Source of the DNA: JAFGWO01 sp965603295
Lineage (GTDB): Bacteria > BMS3Abin14
Length of the DNA: 5,465 bases
Direction of reading: 5' to 3'
NCBI GenBank assembly: GCA_965603295.1
Contig: CBFDCL010000117.1
Span: 1 to 5,465, forward strand
Part shown: in pieces, positions 1 through 5,312 of the stretch
How the letters are laid out: the number at the start of each line of letters is the position of its first letter
How positions within the stretch are numbered: the first letter of the stretch is position 1
Program-made: the position numbers and the translations under genes
Notes under the pieces: generated by a model
What the model saw: only the letters and a program-made list of their open reading frames with translations
The model's database searches: none
What the model was told of the DNA's origin: nothing

Positions 1-1403
1 TTCAGCAGTTCGTACTTCCGCAGGCGCTCCCTTAAAGTGTTGCGGTTGATGCCGAGCACTTTCGCGGCACGGACCTGGTTTCCTTTCAGGGCTTCCATGG
101 TGAGTTCAAAAAGGGGTTTTTCTACCTTGGAGATCACCTGCTCGTACAGGTCCCCCTCCTCGAGGACACTCCAGGGAGTGACGATCTCCCTTAACCAGCG
201 GTGGAGGAACTCCTCGAAGGTGTCCCCGGCACTTGGTTCGGTCCCATCCGGAGTCAGACCGAGATCCGCCACCTGGATCTCCCGTCCGGAGGCCAGGACC
301 GACGCCCTTTTCAGGGTGTTGAGCAGTTCCCGGACATTGCCGGGCCAGACGTGTTCCAGAAGGGCCGTCATCCCGTTTTCAGCCAGGGTTTTTGGCTCCC
401 TGCCCTCCTGGTCGGCGAAGGTCTTGAGGAAATGTTCAGCGAGGACGGGGATGTCTTCCCTGCGTTCCCGGAGGGGCGGGATCTGGAGGGACACCACATT
501 GAGTCGATAGTAGAGATCCTCCCGGAAATCCCCCAGCTTGACCGCTTCCCACAGGTCCCGATGGGTTGCCGAAATCACCCGTGAGTCAGCCTTGAGCGAT
601 CTTTGCCCGCCCACGCGTTCGTAATCCCCGTTTTCCAGGACCCGGAGCAGTTTGGCCTGGAGGTTAAGCGGCATATCCCCGATCTCGTCGAGGAACAGGG
701 TCCCTCCCTCGGCCATCTCGAACTTTCCTTTGCGCGAGTCGGTGGCGCCGGTGAAGGCCCCCTTCTCATGACCGAACAGGACGCTCTCTAACAGTTCGCC
801 CGGGATGGCTGACGTGTTAACGGCAACGAAAGGGCCAGAGGCCCGGTTGCTGAAGCGGTGGATGGCCCTGGCCACTAACTCCTTACCGGTCCCGCTTTCC
901 CCGAGGATGAGGACTGTCGCTTCCGTTGCCGCTACCCGTCCCATGGCTTTAAAGAGGCCTTCCATGAGAGGGGAGCGGGCAATCATGTCCTCCATCTCCG
1001 CCGGGATCGGCTCTGTCTCCGTCTGGCCGGCCCCGGCCCCCGATTGGGCGAGCCCTCGGGAGACGCGGTCAACCAGGACCGGGATGTCGAACGGTTTGGG
1101 AAGGTAATCGTAAGCCCCACGCCGCATGGCCTCCACCGCATGGGTCATGATGTTCTGGGCGGTGATAATGATAACGGGGATCTGGGGGCGCGACTCCTTG
1201 AGTTTGCGAAGCACGGTGAGCCCGTCCATATCGGGCATGAGGATGTCCAGGATCACCAGGTCGGGAGGGGCCTCTGCTGCTGCGGCCAGCCCCGATCTGC
1301 CGTCCGGGGAGGAAATAACGCTGTACCCTTCCTTCGTCAGGGATTTTTCAAGCACCCACCGCATACTCTGGTCGTCTTCGATAACAAGAATTTTCTTACT
1401 CAT
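1..1403 (-). CDS. ntrC: NtrC-type nitrogen response regulator, sigma-54 activator (3' end cut by window edge)
   Basis: Two-component response regulator that, when phosphorylated by its NtrB partner, hydrolyses ATP to open sigma-54 promoters of nitrogen-assimilation genes. Translating the minus strand gives 467 residues before the edge. The receiver domain (about 3-115) has acidic pocket E9/D10/D11, phospho-acceptor D53 (LDILMPDMDG), T81 and K103. The AAA+ domain (about 142-370) has Walker A GESGTGKE at 168-175, the sigma-54 contact loop GAFTGA at 215-220 and Walker B GGTLFLDEIGDM at 233-244. A Fis-type helix-turn-helix lies at about 444-467 (AAKVLGINRNTLRERLRK). E. coli NtrC is about 470 residues, so only a few codons are missing. 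The ATG at 1401-1403 is preceded by AGAGG with a 7-nt spacer. One oddity is LLESVLFGHEKG just before GAFTGA, where relatives usually have ESELFG. The linker and C-terminal region resemble NtrC more than other sigma-54 activators, and the adjacent NtrB supports the name. Regulation of a different process cannot be excluded. Confidence 0.95.
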   Translation of the reverse strand, partial: MSKKILVIEDDQSMRWVLEKSLTKEGYSVISSPDGRSGLAAAAEAPPDLVILDILMPDMDGLTVLRKLKESRPQIPVIIITAQNIMTHAVEAMRRGAYDYLPKPFDIPVLVDRVSRGLAQSGAGAGQTETEPIPAEMEDMIARSPLMEGLFKAMGRVAATEATVLILGESGTGKELVARAIHRFSNRASGPFVAVNTSAIPGELLESVLFGHEKGAFTGATDSRKGKFEMAEGGTLFLDEIGDMPLNLQAKLLRVLENGDYERVGGQRSLKADSRVISATHRDLWEAVKLGDFREDLYYRLNVVSLQIPPLRERREDIPVLAEHFLKTFADQEGREPKTLAENGMTALLEHVWPGNVRELLNTLKRASVLASGREIQVADLGLTPDGTEPSAGDTFEEFLHRWLREIVTPWSVLEEGDLYEQVISKVEKPLFELTMEALKGNQVRAAKVLGINRNTLRERLRKYELL

Positions 1404-1410
1404 GAAATTT

Positions 1411-1415
1411 CCTCT
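1411..1415 (-). promoter_or_regulatory. Ribosome binding site of ntrC
   Basis: AGAGG on the minus strand, 7 nt upstream of the ATG at 1401-1403. It fixes the ntrC start. The next residues (SKKILVIEDD) are a typical receiver-domain beginning. Confidence 0.75.
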
Positions 1416-1435
1416 AATGTCCTATGGTGAAAATT

Positions 1436-1521
1436 ATCCAAGGTCCAAGATTTAATATCCAAGAGGTGATCGTATGAAAATTAATATTGGGGCCCAAAAT
1501 TTTGGATCTTGGTTCTTGGAT
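1436..1521. repeat. Inverted repeat of TCCAAG/CTTGGA words in the ntrB-ntrC gap
   Basis: ATCCAAGGTCCAAGAT at 1436-1451 pairs with ATCTTGGTTCTTGGAT at 1506-1521 (14 of 16 positions complementary), enclosing 54 nt. The enclosed part includes a perfect 12-bp palindrome CCAAAATTTTGG at 1494-1505. Another TTTTGGATC copy follows at 1521-1529 and runs into the ntrB stop codon. The gap is AT-rich compared with the flanking genes. It may form a hairpin in the ntrB-ntrC transcript, or it may simply be a decayed dispersed repeat. There is no U-run to suggest a terminator. Confidence 0.6.
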
Positions 1522-1527
1522 TTTGGA

Positions 1528-2610
1528 TCATCCTTTGTTTAGCGGTAAAAAAACGCGGACCACAGCTCCGCCCTCTTCCCCATTGTCCAGGGCCAGGGTT
1601 CCCCCATGATTTCGGATAATCCGTTCACTGATGGCAAGACCCAGCCCGACCCCTTTGGATTTGGTGGTGAAAAACGGCGCTCCGAACTTCGTCACCGCGG
1701 GATCGAAACCACTCCCCTGATCGATCACATCGATCTCCATGGCGCCGCCTTTATGTTTTTCCCCCGAGGAAAGGTGGTGGCTGAGGGGCGCTCCGACGGG
1801 GCTGAGGGTGCGGACGGTGATCTGGGCCCCGGGAGGTGAGGCCTCCACGGCGTTCTTTAGCAGGTTCAAAAAGACCTGGACCAGTCCGTTCCGATCCGCC
1901 CTGATGGTTGGCAGGCTGGGATCGAAAATCCTTGAGAAGGTCAGCCCTTCGGTTTCCTCGGACATCTCCAAAAGAGTCACCACCTCGTTGAGGATCTCGT
2001 GAATATTGAGTTCCTCCGTGTGAACCTCCCCTTTCGGAAGGGCGGCAAGGAGACTCTCGATCAGGCTGTCGATGCGGTCGACCCCCCGGAGGATCACCTC
2101 ACAGTATTCATTATGGGGGTTTTCCGGTTCGAGGTCGGATCGGAGTAGCTGGGCAGCCCCTTTGATGCCCCCGAGGGGGTTCTTGATCTCGTGGGCCATC
2201 CCGAGGTTCAGGACCTCAAGGGTGCTCAACTGATCGGCCCTGCGGTGGAAACGGTCGACCTCCTTGAACAGGCTTTCATCCTTTACAAGAAGGGCCGCTC
2301 CAACGATGGTACCGTCGGGCTCCTGGAGAGGAGAGACGCTTACGAACAGGTGGAACGGACTCCTCCCCGTCCGGGCGTACTCGACCCCGCTGTGTGCCCG
2401 GCTCCTGCCCTCGGCCAGGGCGGACCGGATCAGTTCTGCTACCTCGGGGTTCTCCGGAAAGAGGGTATCCGCGGACTTTCCCGCAACAGCCTTCTGCGAC
2501 CTCCCCAGGATGCGCTCGCCGGAAGGGTTGACTCTCGTCAGGCGGGCCCGGGAATCGAAGATAAAAAGTCCCTCGAAGAGGGAGGCGATTAAATGGGATT
2601 CAAGGTTCAA
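1528..2610 (-). CDS. ntrB: NtrB-type nitrogen regulation sensor histidine kinase
   Basis: Cytoplasmic sensor kinase/phosphatase that controls NtrC phosphorylation. In enterobacteria and many other proteobacteria PII signals nitrogen status to it. It has 360 residues (E. coli NtrB 349) and no membrane segment. A PAS domain covers about 5-112 (FEGLFIFDSRARLTRVNPSG near its start). The HisKA domain has phospho-acceptor H140 in GMAHEIKNPLGGIKGAAQLL, the NtrB-specific form of the H-box. The HATPase domain has an N-box around N253 (NLLKNAVEA), G1 DQGSGF at 297-302, an F-box (APFFTTKSKG) and G2 GVGLGLA at 320-326. The start is a TTG at 2608-2610; an in-frame stop lies only eight codons upstream, and no ATG or GTG lies between. 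The RBS is weak (GGAT about 6 nt upstream), so low initiation or an unusual start is possible. The TGA stop overlaps a dispersed repeat. It lies 124 bp upstream of ntrC and is probably co-transcribed with it. Confidence 0.93.
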   Translation of the reverse strand: MNLESHLIASLFEGLFIFDSRARLTRVNPSGERILGRSQKAVAGKSADTLFPENPEVAELIRSALAEGRSRAHSGVEYARTGRSPFHLFVSVSPLQEPDGTIVGAALLVKDESLFKEVDRFHRRADQLSTLEVLNLGMAHEIKNPLGGIKGAAQLLRSDLEPENPHNEYCEVILRGVDRIDSLIESLLAALPKGEVHTEELNIHEILNEVVTLLEMSEETEGLTFSRIFDPSLPTIRADRNGLVQVFLNLLKNAVEASPPGAQITVRTLSPVGAPLSHHLSSGEKHKGGAMEIDVIDQGSGFDPAVTKFGAPFFTTKSKGVGLGLAISERIIRNHGGTLALDNGEEGGAVVRVFLPLNKG

Positions 2611-2624
2611 GACAACATCCGTAA

Positions 2625-2672
2625 TTAGTGATCAGTGATTAGTGATTGGTGATTAGTGATTGGTGATTAGTG
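2625..2672. repeat. Tandem repeat, 14-bp unit built of two TTRGTGA heptads
   Basis: Units are 2625-2638 TTAGTGATCAGTGA, 2639-2652 and 2653-2666 both TTAGTGATTGGTGA (identical), then a partial TTAGTG at 2667-2672. It begins only 14 bp upstream of the ntrB TTG start and would be in the ntrB leader. There are no spacers, so it is not a CRISPR. Similar low-complexity tracts are, as I recall, scattered through intergenic regions of some deltaproteobacteria. Confidence 0.85.
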
Positions 2673-2733
2673 TAATTTCACATTTCAAATTTCAGGATTC
2701 ACAACCTCAAACCGTTTCTTTTGCCCTCCGCCT

Positions 2734-2815
2734 GTCATTGCGAGGTGCATCCCGGCCGAAGCAATCTCATGCAAGCCCCCGAGATCGCTTCACTCTGGTA
2801 ACGGTTCGCGATGAC
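2734..2815. repeat. 82-bp palindromic dispersed element (GTCATTGCGAGG type)
   Basis: The outer arms GTCATTGCGAGG (2734-2745) and the 3' GGTTCGCGATGAC are imperfect reverse complements. The inner arms GAAGCAATCTC (2758-2768) and GAGATCGCTTC (2781-2791) match at 10 of 11 positions. Together they could fold into one long hairpin. A shorter relative occurs at 5157-5212. From memory, this element family is widespread between genes in environmental bacterial genomes. Its function is unknown; it may be a REP-like or MITE-like passenger. Confidence 0.8.
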
Positions 2816-2860
2816 TGCGCCTTGCACCTTCAAACATCAAACTTCAATCGTCGGTGTTCC

Positions 2861-2885
2861 TCCGCGTCCCCGTGTCATCGTGTCG
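2861..2885. repeat. CCGCGTCCCCGTGTC-type low-complexity stretch
   Basis: Short run of CCGCGTC, CCGTGTC and TCGTGTCG words just downstream of dusB. It resembles dispersed GTGTCNCCGCGTC-type intergenic repeats that I recall from other genomes. Only one copy is visible here, so the repeat call rests on recollection and on its position among other repeats. Confidence 0.35.
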
Positions 2886-2910
2886 TAAGGCTTTCGGAAC
2901 CCGAACAGTT

Positions 2911-3876
2911 TTAGTCCTTAACCGTTATTCCAAAAAAACTTTCCGCTTGCTGGATGATTTCCCGTGGTTCCGAAAGCTCGTTAATCGTTCTGCGGAAGGC
3001 TGCGCTCTCGGGAAACCCCTTGCTATACCAGGCGAGGTGCTTTCTCAGGTGCCCGACACTTCTTCGCCCCGGCATGTGCCCGATGAGCATTTTCAGGTGG
3101 TCCTGCATTAGTTTTGGGCTAAAATCGCTCTTGCCGTCCTTTTCGGTGCCCATAATATAGGCATGAACGGCTCGAAAAATCCACGGTTTTCCCAGGGAGG
3201 CCCTTCCGATCATCAGGGCAGCACACCTGGTTTCGGAGAATTTTCGGGCAGCATCCTCGCCCGAGTGGATATCGCCACTGCCGATGACCGGGATGCCCAC
3301 CTCCCGCACCAGCCGCCCCACCGCCTCCCAGCGGGCCTCCCCTGTAAAACCTTGCACCCGCGTTCGGGGATGGAGGATCAGGGCGGCCGCTCCCAGGCCC
3401 TCAAAGGTTTTTCCGGCCTCCAGGAAGTTCTCCTCCTCCGAAGACCAGCCAAGGCGCATTTTGACTGAAACGGGAACACTGACGGATCGCACCACCTTCC
3501 CCACAATGGCCGCGGCCAGGTCGGGTTCCCTCATCAGCTGTACGCCGCTGCCGCTCTTGAGGATCTTTTTGACCGGACAGCCCATGTTAATGTCGATGAG
3601 GTCGGCCCCCTTCTCCTGGAGGAAACAGGCCGCCTCGGCCATCTCGTCCGGGTCCCGGCCGAAGATCTGGGCGGCCACGGGGTGTTCATCGGGGTGAAAG
3701 GACGCCATATCCCTCGTACGCCGGTCGTTGAAGTGAAGGGCCCTGGCGCTGACCATCTCGGTCCACACCATCCCGGCTCCGCCTCTGCGGCAGGCGACCC
3801 GGAAAGGCAGGTTCGTGATCCCGGCCAGGGGCGCAAGGACAAGATCCGGTTCGATGTGAAGGTTTCCAATCAGCAT
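2911..3876 (-). CDS. dusB: tRNA-dihydrouridine synthase, DusB/NifR3 family
   Basis: FMN-dependent enzyme that reduces specific uridines of tRNA to dihydrouridine with NADPH, in the cytoplasm. It has 321 residues, the same length as E. coli DusB. The TIM barrel begins with LVLAPLAGITNLPFRVACRR. The catalytic cysteine is C100 in DINMGCPVKK, followed by the glycine-containing KSGSG loop. K139 in VKMRLGW, H169 in LHPRTR, GSGDI at 199-203 and IGRASLGKPWIF at 223-234 form the usual FMN/RNA-binding set. The small C-terminal helical domain (HLRKHLAWYSKGF, FRRTINEL) is complete. LHPRTR has Pro where HGRTR is common, with the histidine kept. The ATG at 3874-3876 gives an N-terminus (MLIGNLHIEPDLVLAP) that aligns with DusB, although the RBS is weak. 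It starts 42 bp after the upstream selenoprotein stop, which suggests co-transcription, and lies upstream of ntrBC as nifR3 does in Rhodobacter. Confidence 0.95.
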   Translation of the reverse strand: MLIGNLHIEPDLVLAPLAGITNLPFRVACRRGGAGMVWTEMVSARALHFNDRRTRDMASFHPDEHPVAAQIFGRDPDEMAEAACFLQEKGADLIDINMGCPVKKILKSGSGVQLMREPDLAAAIVGKVVRSVSVPVSVKMRLGWSSEEENFLEAGKTFEGLGAAALILHPRTRVQGFTGEARWEAVGRLVREVGIPVIGSGDIHSGEDAARKFSETRCAALMIGRASLGKPWIFRAVHAYIMGTEKDGKSDFSPKLMQDHLKMLIGHMPGRRSVGHLRKHLAWYSKGFPESAAFRRTINELSEPREIIQQAESFFGITVKD

Positions 3877-3918
3877 GGCAGATGGTTTCCCGGAGGTGGG
3901 GGTTTCAGTCCAAGGCAG

Positions 3919-5040
3919 CTATTTTCGTTTTTCTCCACGGTACTCCCGGATCATTGAGGTAATATGGGTATCATCGGGGATGGAAGGGTCGAGGATGACC
4001 ATGTTGTTACGGTAGCGGGTCAGTCGTCGGGCCGCTTCCCTTCGTGTTTTTAAATCCTCCAATTTTCCCTGGTCTCCTCTCTCTCCGGCAGCCTCTGTCT
4101 GCTCGTCTAAGAACCGCAGTTCCTCCTCCGATACCCAGCCCCGGACGGGTCCGTCGTAAGAGACGGTCAGTTTCCCGACAGCCCTTCCCTGGAAATACCC
4201 CGAGGTAACAAGGGTGCCGTCCACGATCTTCGGCTTCCTCATGAATCTCCGGTCTTTCCCGCCGATGATGATATCGATCCCCTCTACCTCACGGGCAAGC
4301 CTGAGGTCCTCCCGGAATCCCAGGTTGGAAAGGACGATCACTAGGTCGCAGCGCTTCCGCAGGCGTGGGACCATCCCTGCCACCGTCTCAAAGGGGTCCT
4401 TCAGGAGGCTCCCGGCCATGCGGCTTTCAAGGAACGGCAAACGGTTCGGCACATGGGTTATGCCCAGGATCAGGACCTTGAGGGGCCCCGTATCGAAAAG
4501 CAGGTAGGGCTTGAAAAGGGGTTTTCCCTCAGCATTCGTCAGGTTGGCTGAAAGGAACTGGATATCAGTTTGCTCATCAAGGGTCCGAAGCCTCTCCGGC
4601 CCAAGATAAAGGTCCATTTCTCCCAGGGCCGCCGCACGGTACCCCATCCGGTCCATGGCCTTTAAGTGCAGTTCCGCTTTCCGGACAGTGGGTTCAAGGG
4701 AGGGTTCCGAAAGGGCCGATCCGGAGAAGAGGTTCCCCGCGTCCACCAGCAGAACGGGGACCGTGCCCTTCCTTTCCCGGGAAACGAAGGTGGCGCGACG
4801 GGAAAGCCCTCCCATCCTGGCGGTTTTTCACCCGCACGGATCGATGGCTCCCCCGACGTCGGATGTGTAAAGAATAGTGAGTTCACCGGACACGGCCTCA
4901 CGGGACCGTTCACATCCCGGGTTAAGGATAAAGAATAGAGCGAGGGCGGCGAAGATGGGCACCAGGAAAAGGAGAAGGGGAGTCATTCGGAAATGCGCTC
5001 TCTCTCCCAGTGTTTCCTTGTTTTCCTGTTTCTGCGTCAC
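3919..5040 (-). CDS. Exported UshA-fold metallophosphoesterase-like selenoprotein (in-frame UGA read as Sec71)
   Basis: One reading frame of 373 codons runs from GTG 5038-5040 to TAG 3919-3921, broken only by TGA at 4828-4830. Conventional annotation would give a 70-residue ORF plus a 298-residue ORF starting at ATG 4813-4815. Both are in the same frame and neither alone is a complete UshA-type domain: TILYTSDVGGAIDPCG lies before the TGA and MGGLSRRATF after it. The N-terminus has a hydrophobic segment (about 20-39) and a cysteine at 43 (LNPGC, a poor lipobox), so the product is membrane-anchored or periplasmic. The family fold is clear: VLLVDAGNLF, LGEMDLYLG, FLSANL, LVIVLSNLG and GIDIIIGGK. 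UshA metal ligands are mostly lost: the D of DxH is kept (D61), but H becomes G63, D becomes N103, NH becomes E141-M142, H becomes N239 and HxH becomes K262/R264. A charged helical, coiled-coil-like tail spans about 305-343. Phosphatase activity is doubtful. A redox or binding role for Cys69-Gly-Sec71 is inference. M19 is an alternative start. Confidence 0.82.
4797..4816 (-). promoter_or_regulatory. SECIS-like hairpin downstream of the UGA
   Basis: GAUGGGA (4816-4810) pairs with UCCCGUC (4803-4797) over 7 bp including one U-G, closing the 6-nt loop GGGCUU (4809-4804). The loop starts 18 nt after the UGA and begins with G residues. As I recall, bacterial SECIS elements have a short stem and a small apical loop with G in the first two positions, about 16-37 nt after the UGA. 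E. coli fdhF places its AGGUCU loop 17 nt after its UGA. SelB binding to this hairpin is inferred. Confidence 0.72.
4828..4830 (-). other. In-frame TGA, predicted selenocysteine codon (Sec71)
   Basis: The codons CCG TGC GGG TGA AAA ACC GCC AGG ATG GGA GGG read Pro-Cys-Gly-Sec-Lys-Thr-Ala-Arg-Met-Gly-Gly. From memory, related UshA-fold proteins have Pro-Cys-Gly-Cys followed a few residues later by Gly-Gly-Leu-Ala-Arg-Arg, so the TGA replaces a cysteine. TGA is a normal stop elsewhere in the window (ntrB), so this is not general code reassignment. A sequencing error or a true nonsense mutation is the main alternative. Confidence 0.8.
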
Positions 5041-5047
5041 GGTATCT

Positions 5048-5052
5048 TCTCC
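5048..5052 (-). promoter_or_regulatory. Ribosome binding site of the selenoprotein gene
   Basis: GGAGA on the minus strand, 7 nt upstream of GTG 5038-5040. It supports this GTG over the internal ATG at codon 19, which would give a shorter n-region before the hydrophobic segment but has only a distant GAGAG. Confidence 0.65.
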
Positions 5053-5156
5053 GTCTTGCGTAGTGCATCCAGGCGTGTTGGTGAGTGACTTTTGGCGCTA
5101 ACTCTTGACGCCCAAACGTACTCATGAACCTGTCCAGTGCTCAATGATCTAATGCC

Positions 5157-5212
5157 GTCACTCCCTGTGGTCGCTCATGAGATCGCTTCGCTCGAAATCG
5201 GCTCGCGATGAC
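5157..5212. repeat. Shorter copy of the GTCAYT...GCGATGAC palindromic element
   Basis: It begins GTCACTCCCTGTGG and ends GGCTCGCGATGAC. Its GAGATCGCTTC core (5179-5189) is identical to that of the 2734-2815 element, and the ending GCGATGAC is also identical. The left arm has diverged or been shortened. It lies in the leader region of the selenoprotein gene, about 115 bp upstream of its start. Confidence 0.7.
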
Positions 5213-5220
5213 ACCGTTCT

Positions 5221-5311
5221 CCAACCTCAAACTGTAAACCCTTCGACAAGCTCAGGGCAGACCTCAAACTGCAAACGCAAATATTCAACTCTCAAACTCT
5301 CAAACTTTTTT
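5221..5311. repeat. CTCAAACT-rich low-complexity tract
   Basis: Repeated words ACCTCAAACTG (twice, 5224 onward and 5261 onward), CTCAAACT and CTCAAAC run up to the stop codon of the partial gene at 5313. Similar words occur at about 2703-2712 and 2830-2848. It does not look coding. It interrupts what would be the leader of the selenoprotein gene and abuts the end of the upstream gene. Confidence 0.5.
5239..5260. repeat. CCCTTCGACAAGCTCAGGGCAG dispersed-repeat motif
   Basis: This 22-bp motif lies inside the CTCAAACT tract and splits two ACCTCAAACTG copies. It has CCCT and AGGG at its ends as a weak inverted repeat. From memory, near-identical words (CCTTCGACAAGCTCAGG) are frequent intergenic repeats in many environmental bacteria. 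Only one copy is present here. Confidence 0.5.
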
Positions 5312-5312
5312 C

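Larger units (their letters stand above)
2611..2910. other. Repeat-filled non-coding gap between dusB and ntrB
   Basis: No convincing gene lies here on either strand. Open frames across it are made of repeat sequence and match no protein pattern I know. From low to high coordinates it holds a tandem TTRGTGA heptad tract, a stretch of CAAAT/CTCAAAC-like low complexity (about 2675-2715), an 82-bp palindromic element, another CATCAAACTTCAA stretch (about 2830-2848) and a CCGCGTCCCCGTGTC-type stretch (2861-2885). No clear promoter or terminator was found. The gap makes it uncertain that dusB and ntrBC share one transcript. Confidence 0.7.

Noticed and set aside
37..1455. Plus-strand open frames across the ntrC region
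   Set aside because: They are antisense shadows of a gene with intact receiver, AAA+ and helix-turn-helix motifs, and show no protein-family pattern of their own.
2625..2672. CRISPR array
   Set aside because: Units are contiguous 14-mers without spacers and there are no cas genes.
2893..2905. Rho-independent terminator after dusB (TTCGG-AAC-CCGAA hairpin)
   Set aside because: The stem is only 5 bp and no T-run follows it on the minus strand.
3534..3869. Overlapping minus-strand frame inside dusB
   Set aside because: It is Arg/Ser/Pro-rich with no motif and fully within dusB in another frame; a GC-rich shadow.
4828..4830. Genome-wide UGA reassignment (UGA as Gly or Trp)
   Set aside because: ntrB ends at TGA (1528-1530) at the expected family length, so UGA works as a stop here.
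4828..5040. A separate 70-residue gene ending at the TGA
   Set aside because: It is in the same frame as the downstream ORF and the conserved N-terminal motif of the UshA fold is split exactly at the TGA, so one readthrough product explains the data better.
5020..5080. Sigma-54 promoter upstream of the selenoprotein gene (TGGATGCACTACGCAA on the minus strand)
   Set aside because: The GG-to-GC spacing is one base short of consensus and the site is too close to the start codon.
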